Origin: Ideonella_A intermedia_A
Lineage (GTDB): Bacteria; Pseudomonadota; Gammaproteobacteria; Burkholderiales; Burkholderiaceae_C
Assembly (NCBI GenBank): GCA_943370175.1
Contig: CALRPU020000013.1
Coordinates: 53,472 to 117,471 of the forward strand
Direction of reading: 5' to 3'
Length of the DNA: 64,000 bases
Part shown: positions 50,031 to 58,829 of the stretch, one piece after another
How positions within the stretch are numbered: the first letter of the stretch is position 1
Layout: each line of letters opens with the position of its first letter
Program-made: the position numbers and the translations under genes
Notes under the pieces: model-generated
Databases searched by the model: none
What the model saw: the letters and a program-made list of their open reading frames with translations, nothing else
What the model was told of the DNA's origin: nothing

Positions 50031-51604
50031 CGACAAAGCTCAAGGCGGGACCGTTCCGGTGGGCGCCAACCGTGGCAGCGGCAGCGGCGCTGGCCATCAC
50101 GACCCCGCATGGCGCCACGGCGGCCACGGCGGTCAACCCGGCCGCAGCGGCCTCGACCGGCGACACCGCGCACGGCTTGCGCAGCGCGCCCGCCACCTGG
50201 ACCCTGAGCGCCGAGCGCCTGAAGCTCGCCGGCGGTGAGCGCGTGGGCCTGGCCGGCGCCGGCTTGAGGGTGGCCGTGGGCGACCAGTGGCTGATCGGCC
50301 CGAGCGTCTTCGGCGCGGCCACCGGGCGGCGCGGCGGCCTCTTCGTGATCGGGGGCGAAGGGCTGTGGCGCACGGCGGGCCCCTGGGGCAGCCGGCTGGA
50401 GGCGGGCCTGTTCATCGGTGGCGGCGGTGGTGCCGCGGCGCCGGTGGGCGGCGGCTTGATGTTGCGCCCGCAGCTGAGCTGGCTGTGGCCGGTGGGGCCG
50501 GCGTGGGTGGGGGTGGCGGCGTCGCGGGTGCGCTTTCCCAGCGGGCAGATCGACAGCCGGCAGCTGGGCCTGGTGCTGCAGCTCGACGACCAGCTGCGCT
50601 ATCTGCCGGCCGGCGGCTTGGCGGGCGCGGCGGCGCGCCCGCGCAGCGGCTTGGGCGTCGACCGCTTGTGGCTGACGGTGGGCCGCTACCGCACCGCGGG
50701 CGCCGGGGCCGCCAACTACAGCTACGGTGGCCTGCGCGCCGAGCGCGAATGGCAACCGGGCTGGTGGCTGGGCCTGGAAGGCGCGGGCGCCGCCACCGGC
50801 GCCGCCGACGGCTATGCCGAGGTGCTGGCCAGCGTGGCCGCCGAGTGGCCCGTGCTGGGCCGGGGCGCCGCCCTGGGCGGACAAGGCGGGCCGCTCAGCG
50901 TGGGACTGCGCGGCGCCGCGGGCTTGGCCGGCGGCGGCGCGGTCGACACCGGCGGCGGACCGCTGGTCAAACTGGCCGGCACGCTGACCTGGGCGCCCAC
51001 CGACGACCTGTTGATCGGCCTGGAGGCGGGCCGCACCACCGCCCCGGACGGCCGCTTCCGCGCCCGCCACCTGCAGGCCTCGGTGGCATTGGTGCTGGAC
51101 CGGCCGCGGGGCGCGCCTGGCTCGGGCAGCGAACCCGCCGCCGCGGGCCGCGACGACCAGGAATGGAGCGCGGTGGTCTCGCACCTGCCGCGGGTGCGGT
51201 TTCGCGATGGCAGCGACGACGGCATGCAGCAGCTGGGCATGCGGGTGCGCCGCCCGCTCGCGGCCGGCCTGGACGAACGCCTTCAGCTCAGCGGCACCGT
51301 GCAGTTCGCCTACGGTGGTCGGGCCGGGGCCTATGGCGCGGGCCTGGTGGGCCTGGCCTACGCCAGCCCCATCCGCCAGCCCGGCCTGAGCTGGGGCGCC
51401 GAACTGCTGGCCGGTGCCGCCGGCGGCGGGGGCGTGCAGACCAACGGCGGCGCCATCGTGCAGCCGATGGTGCATGTGGGTTGGGCGGGCGGCTGGCAGC
51501 ACTGGCGCCTGGGCCTGGGCCGCCTGAAGGGCCTGCGCGGGGACCTGGACAGCCCGGTGCTGGAGCTGAGCCTGGCCGTGCCGCTCAGCCTGCCGCCGCG
51601 CTGA
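50027..51604 (+). CDS. Predicted outer-membrane beta-barrel protein
   Basis: 525 residues, no named family. A signal peptide (APTVAAAAALAITTPHGATA) is followed by alternating strands with Gly/aromatic girdles, e.g. SRLEAGLFIGGGGGAAAPVG, LGVDRLWLTVGRYR, SYGGLRAEREWQPGWWLGLE, WSAVVSHLPRVRFRDGSDD, LQLSGTVQFAYGGRAGAYG, ending LELSLAVPLSLPPR. The repeated strand-turn pattern over the full length indicates a barrel of roughly 16-20 strands, perhaps a channel or assembly factor. Coupled to the DUF2788 gene. Confidence is moderate for the barrel; the function is unknown. Confidence 0.65.
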   Translation: MTTKLKAGPFRWAPTVAAAAALAITTPHGATAATAVNPAAAASTGDTAHGLRSAPATWTLSAERLKLAGGERVGLAGAGLRVAVGDQWLIGPSVFGAATGRRGGLFVIGGEGLWRTAGPWGSRLEAGLFIGGGGGAAAPVGGGLMLRPQLSWLWPVGPAWVGVAASRVRFPSGQIDSRQLGLVLQLDDQLRYLPAGGLAGAAARPRSGLGVDRLWLTVGRYRTAGAGAANYSYGGLRAEREWQPGWWLGLEGAGAATGAADGYAEVLASVAAEWPVLGRGAALGGQGGPLSVGLRGAAGLAGGGAVDTGGGPLVKLAGTLTWAPTDDLLIGLEAGRTTAPDGRFRARHLQASVALVLDRPRGAPGSGSEPAAAGRDDQEWSAVVSHLPRVRFRDGSDDGMQQLGMRVRRPLAAGLDERLQLSGTVQFAYGGRAGAYGAGLVGLAYASPIRQPGLSWGAELLAGAAGGGGVQTNGGAIVQPMVHVGWAGGWQHWRLGLGRLKGLRGDLDSPVLELSLAVPLSLPPR

Positions 51605-51651
51605 GCGCGCCGCCCGGGCGCCCCGGCGCGCCGGTGCACGACAATCGCGGC

Positions 51652-52278
51652 ATGGAATGGACCACCTGGATCGCCTTTTTTGCCGCCTCCTGGGCGATCA
51701 GCCTGTCGCCCGGCGCGGGCGCCGTGGCCGCCATGAGCGCCGGCCTCAACCACGGCTTCGCGCGCGGCTACTTCATGACCTTCGGCCTGGTCATCGGCAT
51801 CTGGACCCAGGTGCTGGTGGTGGCTTTGGGCCTGGGCGCGTTGATCGCCACCTCGGCGCTGGCCTTCGCGGTCATCAAGTGGCTGGGCGTGGCCTACCTG
51901 ATCTGGCTGGGCGTCAAGCAGTGGCGTGCGCCCGCCGAGCCGCTGGTGGCCGAATCGGTCGACGGGGCGGTGGTGTCGCGGCGCACGCTGTTCCTGCGCG
52001 GCTGGGGCGTCAACGCGGTCAACCCCAAGGGCACGGTGTTCCTGCTGGCCGTGGTGCCGCAGTTCCTGGACCTGCACCAAGCGCTGGGCCCGCAATACCT
52101 GGTGATCGCTGCCACGCTGGGCTTCACCGACCTGGTGGTGATGGCCGGCTACACCGCGCTGGCGGCCCGGCTGCTGCGCCTGCTGAAGACGCCGCGTCAG
52201 ATGCGCGCGCTGAACCGGGTGTTCGGCAGCCTGTTCGTGGGCGTGGGCCTGCTGCTGGCCACGTTCAAGAAGGCCTGA
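51652..52278 (+). CDS. LysE/RhtB family amino acid exporter
   Basis: 208 residues, six-helix LysE fold exporting an amino acid or similar metabolite. Family marks: ISLSPGAGAVAAMSAGLNHG (the N-terminal PGP-like region), KWLGVAYLIWLGVKQWR, and WGVNAVNPKGTVFLLAVVPQ. GACAAT ends 6 nt before the ATG. Convergent with arfB across a strong hairpin. The substrate is unknown. Confidence 0.9.
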   Translation: MEWTTWIAFFAASWAISLSPGAGAVAAMSAGLNHGFARGYFMTFGLVIGIWTQVLVVALGLGALIATSALAFAVIKWLGVAYLIWLGVKQWRAPAEPLVAESVDGAVVSRRTLFLRGWGVNAVNPKGTVFLLAVVPQFLDLHQALGPQYLVIAATLGFTDLVVMAGYTALAARLLRLLKTPRQMRALNRVFGSLFVGVGLLLATFKKA

Positions 52279-52291
52279 GCGCGGACTGGCG

Positions 52292-52318
52292 CCCGGGCCC
52301 GCACGCGACGGGCCCGGG
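52292..52318. terminator. GC-rich hairpin between convergent lysE-type and arfB genes
   Basis: A 10-bp perfect stem (CCCGGGCCCG and its complement, 7-nt loop), ending just before the arfB stop. There is no T-run on either strand, so it may act as a bidirectional pause or Rho-assisted terminator. Confidence 0.5.
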
Positions 52319-52729
52319 TCACTCGCTGACCCGCCCGCGGCCGGCCTTGATGCCGGCGCGCACCTTCTTGCCTTCCAGCCGGCGCACCTTCGACCCAAAG
52401 CTCGGCCGGGTGGCGCGCCGCACCCGTGGCGCCGTGGCCACGCTGGCCACCAGCGCCAGCAGGCGGTCCAGCGCGTCGGCGAGGTTCATGTCCTGGCTGC
52501 GCGAGGTCTGGGCCTTGATCACCACCACGCCCTCGTCGGTGATGCGCTGGTCGCGCAGCGCCCGCAGGCGGTCTTTCCAGTCGTCGGGCAAGGCGGAGGC
52601 GGCGATGTCGAAACGCAGGTGCACCGCGCTGGACACCTTGTTGACGTTCTGGCCGCCCGCGCCCTGGGCGCGCACGGCGGTGTAAGTGGCCTCGGCCGCC
52701 AGCAGCGCGCGCAGCGCCTCGGGCGTCAT
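52319..52729 (-). CDS. arfB: Alternative ribosome-rescue factor ArfB (peptidyl-tRNA hydrolase)
   Basis: 136 residues. The catalytic GGQ sits in AQGAGGQNVNKVSSAVHLRF; the C-terminal basic tail (ATRPSFGSKVRRLEGKKVRA) would enter the empty mRNA channel of stalled ribosomes. The length matches ArfB rather than RF2. It is 3 nt downstream of the DUF2177 gene and convergent with the LysE-type gene. Confidence 0.94.
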   Translation of the reverse strand: MTPEALRALLAAEATYTAVRAQGAGGQNVNKVSSAVHLRFDIAASALPDDWKDRLRALRDQRITDEGVVVIKAQTSRSQDMNLADALDRLLALVASVATAPRVRRATRPSFGSKVRRLEGKKVRAGIKAGRGRVSE

Positions 52730-52732
52730 GCC

Positions 52733-53134
52733 TCAGCCAACGCGCCGCGCCGCCAGGTAGCCGCCCAGCGCCGACGCGGCCGACAGCAGCATGCCCCACG
52801 ACACATCGACCAGGCTGACCAGCCAGGGCCAGTCGCGCAGCGTGGCGAGGTTGGTCAGGTCGTAGGTCATGTAGGCGAAGAAACCGAAGGACGCGCCCAG
52901 CACCAGCGCGCGGCGCGCCGAGCCTTGCGCCACCGCCGGCTTGACGGCAAACACCAGCACGCCCACCAGGTACAGCAGGTAGAAGGCCGCGGCCACGGCG
53001 AAATTGGGCTGCGGCGCCATCAGGTGGCCGATCTGCGCCTGGTAGAAGGGGGTGGCGATGAAGCCCAGCCACACCGCGTCCATCAGCACCAGCACCACCA
53101 GGGCACCGGCGTAAGCGGCCAGCCAGCGCTTCAT
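52733..53134 (-). CDS. DUF2177 membrane protein
   Basis: 133 residues, four helices (LAAYAGALVVLVLMDAVWLG, FAVAAAFYLLYLVGVLVFAV, LGASFGFFAYMTYDLTNLAT, GMLLSAASALGGYLA). The LMDAVWLGF, YDLTNLATLRDWP and VDVSWG stretches identify DUF2177, of unknown function. Its ATG overlaps the alanine racemase stop (ATGA, 53131-53134) and its stop is 3 nt before arfB. Confidence 0.88.
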   Translation of the reverse strand: MKRWLAAYAGALVVLVLMDAVWLGFIATPFYQAQIGHLMAPQPNFAVAAAFYLLYLVGVLVFAVKPAVAQGSARRALVLGASFGFFAYMTYDLTNLATLRDWPWLVSLVDVSWGMLLSAASALGGYLAARRVG

Positions 53135-54252
53135 GATGCCTCCGCCCGCACCGGCACCCGCGGGGCCAGGGCGCACATCAACTCGTAGCCCAGCGTGCCG
53201 GCGGCGCGGGCCACCTCGTCGATGGGCAGCACGGCACCGTGGGCGCTTCGGCCCCACAGCACCACCTCGCTGCCGGGGCCAGCCTGCGGCACCGGGCCCA
53301 GGTCCACGGTGATCATGTCCATCGACACCCGGCCCAGCACCTGGCTGCGCACGCCGTCGATCAGCACGGGCGTGCCGTTGGGCGCCACGCGCGGGTAGCC
53401 GTCCGCATAGCCGCAGGCGACCACGCCGATGCGCAGGGGCCCGGGCGCGGTGAAGGCGCTGCCGTAGCCGACCGTGTCGCCGGCCTCCAGCGCCTGCACT
53501 GCGATCAGCCGGGCGCGCAGGCTCATCGTCGGCTGCAGCCCCCAGTGGGCCGCGTCGTGCAGCGGGTGGTCGGGCGCCGAGCCGTACAACAGGATGCCGG
53601 GCCGCACCCAGTCGGACACGACGCGCCGCGGGTCGGGTTCGCCGCCGTTGAGCTGCGGGTGGCGCAGCGTGGCGGCGCTGTTGCTCAACGAGCGCTCGCC
53701 GGGCAGGTCGTGGGTGGCGGCCTGAAAGGCGGCCACTTGCGCGTCGATGCCCTTGGGGCCGTCGGCGTCGCTGAAATGGGTCATCAGGGTGATCGTGTCC
53801 ACTTGCGTCAGGCCGTTCAGCCGGTGCCAGGCCGAGCGGAAGGCCGCCGGCCGGAAGCCCAGCCGGTTCATGCCGCTGTTCATTTTCAGGAAGACCTGGT
53901 GGGCGCGCTGGGTCTTGTGGGTGGCCAGCCAGTCGATCTGCGCTTCGCAGTGCACCGTGTGCCACAGCTCCAGGCGCGAGCACAGCTCCAGGTCGCGCGG
54001 CTCGAAGCAGCCTTCCAGCAGCAGGATGGGGCCGCGCCAGCCCAGCGCTCGCACCCGCTCGGCCTCGGTCAGGTCCAGCAGGGCAAAGCCGTCGGCGGCA
54101 CGCAGGCCGTCGAAGGCGCGCTCGATGCCGTGCCCGTAGGCGTTGGCCTTGACGACGGCCCAGGCCTTGGCTTCGGGCGCATGGCCGCGGGCCACGCGAA
54201 GGTTGTGCGCGAGGGCCTCGGTGTGGACCACGGCTTCAATGGGACGGGGCAT
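53131..54252 (-). CDS. alr: Alanine racemase
   Basis: 373 residues. PLP enzyme converting L- to D-Ala for peptidoglycan. The PLP lysine sits in WAVVKANAYGHGIE; the other catalytic residue is Tyr in DTVGYGSAF, and the PLP phosphate region reads IGVVACGYADGYPR. I use the ATG at 54252 where similarity starts; the longer frame upstream has no support. CAGAAT ends 6 nt before this ATG. Operon with DUF2177 and arfB. Divergent from the LplT-type gene. Confidence 0.95.
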   Translation of the reverse strand: MPRPIEAVVHTEALAHNLRVARGHAPEAKAWAVVKANAYGHGIERAFDGLRAADGFALLDLTEAERVRALGWRGPILLLEGCFEPRDLELCSRLELWHTVHCEAQIDWLATHKTQRAHQVFLKMNSGMNRLGFRPAAFRSAWHRLNGLTQVDTITLMTHFSDADGPKGIDAQVAAFQAATHDLPGERSLSNSAATLRHPQLNGGEPDPRRVVSDWVRPGILLYGSAPDHPLHDAAHWGLQPTMSLRARLIAVQALEAGDTVGYGSAFTAPGPLRIGVVACGYADGYPRVAPNGTPVLIDGVRSQVLGRVSMDMITVDLGPVPQAGPGSEVVLWGRSAHGAVLPIDEVARAAGTLGYELMCALAPRVPVRAEAS

Positions 54253-54410
54253 GGCCGGATTCTGCCGCAGGGCCGTGCGCCCAGCGGACGCCCAAATGCT
54301 GCGTGCTATAACCCGCGCCGCAGGAGACAGCGGGCCTTCAACACGCAATCGCCCCGCAGAGCGATCCGCGCGCAGCCGACATGCGCCGCCCGAAAGGCAG
54401 TTCCCGGAGA

Positions 54411-55688
54411 ATGAAAAAAGGTTTCTACACCATCATGTCGGCGCAGTTTTTCAGCTCGCTGGCTGACAACGCGCTGTTGGTGGCAGCCATCGAGCTGTTG
54501 AGAAGCTCCCAGGCCCCGGCCTGGCAGATCCCGGCATTGACGCCGATGTTTGCGCTGTTCTACGTGGTGCTGGCGCCCTTTGTGGGCGCCTTCGCCGACG
54601 CCGTGCCAAAGGGCAAGGTGATGTTCTATTCGAACAGCATCAAGGTGGTGGGCTGCCTGATGATGCTGTTCGGCAGCCACCCGCTGATCGCCTACGCGGT
54701 GGTGGGCCTCGGCGCCGCGGCGTACTCGCCCGCCAAGTACGGCATCCTGACCGAACTGCTGCCGCCCTCGCAGCTCGTCAAGGCCAACGGCTGGATCGAG
54801 GGCCTGACCATCGCGTCGATCATTCTCGGCATCCTGCTGGGCGGCCAGTTGGTCAGCCCGCGGCTGGCGCCGTGGTTGCTCGGCTTCGATGTGCCCTTCA
54901 TCGACACCGGCATCGACACCTCGCCGGAGGCGGCCATCGCCTCGATGGTGTTCGTCTACATCCTGGCCGCGCTGTTCAACCTGCGCATCCCGCGCACCGA
55001 GGCGCCGCTGCAGCCGCTGGCGTCCAGCCCGCTGGTGCTGCTGCGCGACTTCACGCAGTGCAACGCGCGGCTGTGGTCGGACAAGCTCGGGCAGATCTCG
55101 CTGGCCACCACCACCATGTTCTGGGGCGTGGGCGGCAACCTGCGCATCATCGTGTTCCCGTGGGCGGCCGCGGCGCTGGGCTACACCACCACGCAGGCCT
55201 CGTCGCTGGCCGGCGTGGTGTCCATCGGCGTGGCGGTGGGCGCGGTGGCGGCGTCGATGCGCATGCGGCTGGACCGCGCCACCGGCGTGATCCCGCTGGG
55301 CATCGCGATGGGCGTGTTGGTGATTGGCCTCAATGTGATTCGGGATGTGTGGGTGGCCGTGCCCTTCCTGATGCTGCTGGGCCTGGCCGGCGGCTACCTG
55401 GTGGTGCCGATGAACGCGCTGCTGCAGCACCGTGGCCACAACCTGATGGGCGCCGGCCGGTCGATCGCGGTGCAGAACTTCAATGAACAGGCCTGCATCC
55501 TGGGCCTGGGCGCGTTCTACACCGGCATGACCAAGCTGGGCCTGTCGGCCTTCACCGCCATCGCGGTGTTCGGCCTGGTGGTGGCCGGGGTCATGGAGTT
55601 GATCCGGCGCTGGCACAACAGCAACTGCATCCACCACAAGGCCGAGGTCGACCGCCTGCTGGCGATCGCGCGCAGCGACAAGCATTGA
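54411..55688 (+). CDS. lplT: Lysophospholipid transporter LplT
   Basis: 425-residue MFS transporter with about 12 helices. The N-terminus FYTIMSAQFFSSLADNALLV and the following LAPFVGAFADAVPKGKVMFY and YSPAKYGILTELLPPSQLVK are typical of LplT, which flips lysophospholipids inward for re-acylation. No fused acyltransferase (Aas) is present or adjacent. An ATG at 54381 would add ten residues, but the one at 54411 starts family similarity. Confidence 0.9.
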   Translation: MKKGFYTIMSAQFFSSLADNALLVAAIELLRSSQAPAWQIPALTPMFALFYVVLAPFVGAFADAVPKGKVMFYSNSIKVVGCLMMLFGSHPLIAYAVVGLGAAAYSPAKYGILTELLPPSQLVKANGWIEGLTIASIILGILLGGQLVSPRLAPWLLGFDVPFIDTGIDTSPEAAIASMVFVYILAALFNLRIPRTEAPLQPLASSPLVLLRDFTQCNARLWSDKLGQISLATTTMFWGVGGNLRIIVFPWAAAALGYTTTQASSLAGVVSIGVAVGAVAASMRMRLDRATGVIPLGIAMGVLVIGLNVIRDVWVAVPFLMLLGLAGGYLVVPMNALLQHRGHNLMGAGRSIAVQNFNEQACILGLGAFYTGMTKLGLSAFTAIAVFGLVVAGVMELIRRWHNSNCIHHKAEVDRLLAIARSDKH

Positions 55689-55753
55689 CGGTCCGGTCTG
55701 CCGGACGCTGCGCCGGGGGCCCACGACAGCGCGTTGCCTGCGCGCTTTGCGAA

Positions 55754-55785
55754 AGCGCCTTGTCACAGCGCCTTGTCACAGCGCC
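55754..55785. repeat. 13-bp direct repeats upstream of the GDPD gene
   Basis: AGCGCCTTGTCAC occurs twice in tandem, followed by a partial third AGCGCC. It contains TTGTCAC units like Pho-box halves, but with a 13-bp rather than an 11-bp period. It lies 56-87 nt before the GDPD start. Confidence 0.6.
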
Positions 55786-55840
55786 GACTTGCGCGCTTCC
55801 TAGCATCTTGGGTTGTCCAACAACAACCTGGGGAGATGCC

Positions 55841-56983
55841 ATGACCAAGACCTTCACCACCGCGCTTGCGGCACTGGCCGCGGCCGCGCTGACCGCCTGC
55901 GGCGGCAGCGACACCGCCCGCTACGCCACGCTGGACGGCGCCGCGCCCCTGGTGATCGGCCACCGCGGGGCGTCCGGCTTCCTGCCCGAGCACACGTTGG
56001 AAAGCTATAAGCTCGCCATCGACCAGGGCGCCAACTTCATCGAGCCCGACCTGGTGATGACCCGGGACGGCGCGCTGATTGCCCGCCACGAGCCCATCCT
56101 CGACGGCACCACCGACGTGGCCACCAAGTTCCCCGCCAGCCGCAAGACCACGCGCAACCTGGACGGTGTCAGCACCACCGCCTACTTCGCCAACGACTTC
56201 ACGCTGGCCGAGATCAAGACCTTGCGCGCGGTGCAACCCAGCGCCGGCCGCCCGCAGCAGTTCAACGGCCTCTACACGGTCCCCACGCTGGACGAGGTGA
56301 TCGCGCTGGCCAAGCTGGAAAGCAGCCGCACCGGCCGCACCGTCGGGATCTACCCGGAGATCAAGCACTCCACCTTCATGGCCGGCATCTTCGGCGCCAA
56401 CGTGGTGGAAGACGCGCTGATCGGCAAGCTGCACCCCGCGTACGGCAACAGCGCCAGCGCGCCGGTGTTCATCCAGTCCTTCGAGGTCAGCAACCTGCAG
56501 TACCTGCGCGGCAAGACCAGCATCCGCCTGATCCAGTTGATCGACGCGGACGATGTCAACAACGACGGCAGCCTGTCGCTGGTGGCGCCCTACCGGCAGC
56601 CCTACGACTTCGTCGTCAAGGGCGACCCGCGGACCTTCGCCGACCTCTTGACCAGCACCGGCCTCGACTTCGTCAAGACCTACGCCAGCGGGGTCGGGCC
56701 CTGGAAGCCCTACCTTGTCAAGACGGTGGCCGACGGCGTGGACCGCAACGGCGACGGCCGCATCACCCTCAACGACCGCCGCGTGGACGGCAGCACCGGC
56801 GTCATCGAACGGGCCCACAGCAAGGGACTGGCCGTGCACGGCTACACCTTCCGCAGCGACGCCAGCGGCTACGGTTTCAGCGACCCCAAGGCCGAGATGC
56901 AGTACTACATGAAGCTGGGCATCGACGGGGTGTTCACCGACTTCCCCGTCACTGGCGTGGAGGCCGTCAACGGCCTGAACTGA
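55841..56983 (+). CDS. Glycerophosphodiester phosphodiesterase lipoprotein (GlpQ-like)
   Basis: 380 residues with a lipoprotein signal (LAAAALTACGG). The GDPD barrel shows HRGASGFLPEHTLESY, metal-site EPDLVMTRDGALIARHEP, later YPEIKHSTF, and the C-terminal GIDGVFTDFP. A DRNGDGRITLND stretch near residue 305 is EF-hand-like and may bind calcium. It hydrolyses glycerophosphodiesters in the periplasm. GGGGAG lies before the ATG, and TAGCAT at 55801 may be its -10. The neighbouring LplT also handles phospholipid products. Confidence 0.92.
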   Translation: MTKTFTTALAALAAAALTACGGSDTARYATLDGAAPLVIGHRGASGFLPEHTLESYKLAIDQGANFIEPDLVMTRDGALIARHEPILDGTTDVATKFPASRKTTRNLDGVSTTAYFANDFTLAEIKTLRAVQPSAGRPQQFNGLYTVPTLDEVIALAKLESSRTGRTVGIYPEIKHSTFMAGIFGANVVEDALIGKLHPAYGNSASAPVFIQSFEVSNLQYLRGKTSIRLIQLIDADDVNNDGSLSLVAPYRQPYDFVVKGDPRTFADLLTSTGLDFVKTYASGVGPWKPYLVKTVADGVDRNGDGRITLNDRRVDGSTGVIERAHSKGLAVHGYTFRSDASGYGFSDPKAEMQYYMKLGIDGVFTDFPVTGVEAVNGLN

Positions 56984-57067
56984 GCCCGGACGGTGCGGCA
57001 CGCAGCGGCGCTCAGCAGCCGACGTCGCCCGCGGCTAGCATCGGCGCTCCCTTTGACGGAGCCCGCC

Positions 57068-57565
57068 ATGACCGATGCCGCCACCAGCGTCTACGACTTC
57101 GAAGCCACCTCGATCACCGGCCAGCCGGTCCGCCTGGCCGACCACCGCGGCCAGGTGCTGCTGATCGTCAACACGGCCAGTGCTTGCGGCTTCACGCCGC
57201 AATTCGCCGGCCTGGAAGACCTGTGGAAGGCCTACGGCGAGCGGGGCCTGACCATCCTGGGCTTTCCCAGCAACGAGTTCGGCCGCCAGGACCCGGGCAG
57301 CAACGACGAGATCGCCAGCTTCTGCCAGCGGAACTATGGCGTCAGTTTCCCGATGATGGCCAAGGTCGAGGTCAACGGCAGCGGCGCCCACCCACTGTGG
57401 AAGTGGCTGACCAGCGAGGCCCGCGGCGTGCTGGGCACGCAGGCGGTCAAGTGGAATTTCACCAAGTTCCTGGTTGGCCGCGACGGGCAGGTCGTCAAGC
57501 GCTACGCCCCCACCGACACGCCAGCCTCGCTGAAGGCGGACATCGAGCACGCGCTGGGCGCCTGA
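57068..57565 (+). CDS. Glutathione peroxidase
   Basis: 165 residues, thioredoxin-fold thiol peroxidase. The peroxidatic Cys is in IVNTASACGFTPQF; further marks are LGFPSNEFGRQDPGSNDEI and the catalytic Trp-Asn in VKWNFTKFLVGRDG. The Cys form (not selenocysteine) is usual in bacteria, where many members use thioredoxin. Single gene between GDPD and the aminotransferase. Confidence 0.94.
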   Translation: MTDAATSVYDFEATSITGQPVRLADHRGQVLLIVNTASACGFTPQFAGLEDLWKAYGERGLTILGFPSNEFGRQDPGSNDEIASFCQRNYGVSFPMMAKVEVNGSGAHPLWKWLTSEARGVLGTQAVKWNFTKFLVGRDGQVVKRYAPTDTPASLKADIEHALGA

Positions 57566-57618
57566 GGGGCGCTCGCCCGGATAATCGGCCGCTTGTGCAC
57601 AGCAAGGCCCGCCTGACC

Positions 57619-58821
57619 ATGTTCCACCACGTCGACCCCTACCCTGGTGACCCGATCCTGTCGCTGAACGAGGCCTTCCAGAAGGACCCGCGCGCCCACA
57701 AGATCAACCTGTCGATCGGCATCTACTTCGACAACGAGGGCCGCATCCCGATGCTGCCGTCGGTGCGCGAGGCCGAGATGCGGGTGGTGCAGTCGGCCGG
57801 CGCACGGCCCTACCTGCCGATGGAAGGCGCGGCCAACATGCGCGGCCAGGTGCAGACGCTGCTGTTCGGCGCCCAGCATCCGGCCGTGCAGGACGGCCGC
57901 GTGGTGACCATCCAGACGGTGGGCTCGAGCGGCGGGCTGAAGGTGGGCGCCGATTTCATCCACCGTTACTTCCCGGCGAGCGAGGTCTGGTTCAGCGACC
58001 CCACCTGGGACAACCACCGCGCCGTCTTCGAGGGCGCGGGCCTGACCACCCACAGCTACCCCTACTACGACGCCGCCACCGGCGGGCTGCGCTTTGACGC
58101 CATGCTGGACGCCCTGCGCGGCTTGCCGGCGCGCAGCGTGGTGCTGCTGCACGCTTGCTGCCACAACCCGACCGGCGTCGACCTGACGCCCGACCAGTGG
58201 GCGGCACTGGTGCCGGTGCTGCGCGACGGCGGGCTGATTCCCTTCCTCGACCTCGCCTATCAGGGCTATGGCGACGGCATCGACGAGGACGCGCATGCGG
58301 TGCGCCTGCTGGCCAGCGAAGGCCTGAGCTTCTTCGTGGCCAACTCGTTTTCCAAGAGCATGAGCCTGTACGGCGAGCGCTGCGGCGCGCTCAGCGTCGT
58401 CTGCCCGGACGCCGCCCAGGCCGAAAACGTGCTGGGCCAGCTCAAGTTCACCATCCGCCGCAATTACTCCAACCCGCCGCTGCACGGCGGGCAACTGGTC
58501 GCGCGCGTGCTGGGCGACGCCGACCTGCGCGCCCTGTGGCATGCCGAGGTGGACGGCATGCGCCAGCGCATCCAGGCCATGCGCCGCTCGCTGCACGAGG
58601 TGCTCAGTGCCAAGTTGCCGGACCGCGACTTCGGCTACTTCCTGACGCAGCGCGGCATGTTCAGCTACACCGGCCTGAGCGCGGCGCAGTGCGACCGCCT
58701 GAAGGACGAGTTCGGCGTGTACCTGGTGCGCTCCGGCCGCATGTGCGTGGCCGGCTTGAACACCGGCAACGTCGAGGCCACCGCCGTGGCGATGGCCGCG
58801 GTGTTGGCCGACGCGGGCTGA
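57619..58821 (+). CDS. tyrB: Aromatic amino acid aminotransferase (class I, AspC/TyrB family)
   Basis: 400 residues. Class I PLP aminotransferase of subgroup I-alpha: N-terminus DPYPGDPILSLNEAF, INLSIGIYFDNEGRIP, LLHACCHNPTGVDLTPDQW, PLP lysine in ANSFSKSMSLYGERCG, and the substrate-carboxylate Arg in GRMCVAGLN. This fits TyrB/AspC, transaminating aromatic amino acids and Asp. AGCAAGG precedes the ATG by about 12 bases. Confidence 0.92.
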   Translation: MFHHVDPYPGDPILSLNEAFQKDPRAHKINLSIGIYFDNEGRIPMLPSVREAEMRVVQSAGARPYLPMEGAANMRGQVQTLLFGAQHPAVQDGRVVTIQTVGSSGGLKVGADFIHRYFPASEVWFSDPTWDNHRAVFEGAGLTTHSYPYYDAATGGLRFDAMLDALRGLPARSVVLLHACCHNPTGVDLTPDQWAALVPVLRDGGLIPFLDLAYQGYGDGIDEDAHAVRLLASEGLSFFVANSFSKSMSLYGERCGALSVVCPDAAQAENVLGQLKFTIRRNYSNPPLHGGQLVARVLGDADLRALWHAEVDGMRQRIQAMRRSLHEVLSAKLPDRDFGYFLTQRGMFSYTGLSAAQCDRLKDEFGVYLVRSGRMCVAGLNTGNVEATAVAMAAVLADAG

Positions 58822-58829
58822 CGTCCGGC

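Noticed and set aside
55754..55785. Pho box upstream of the GDPD gene
   Set aside because: Repeat period is 13 bp, not the 11 bp required for PhoB; kept only as a low-interest repeat.
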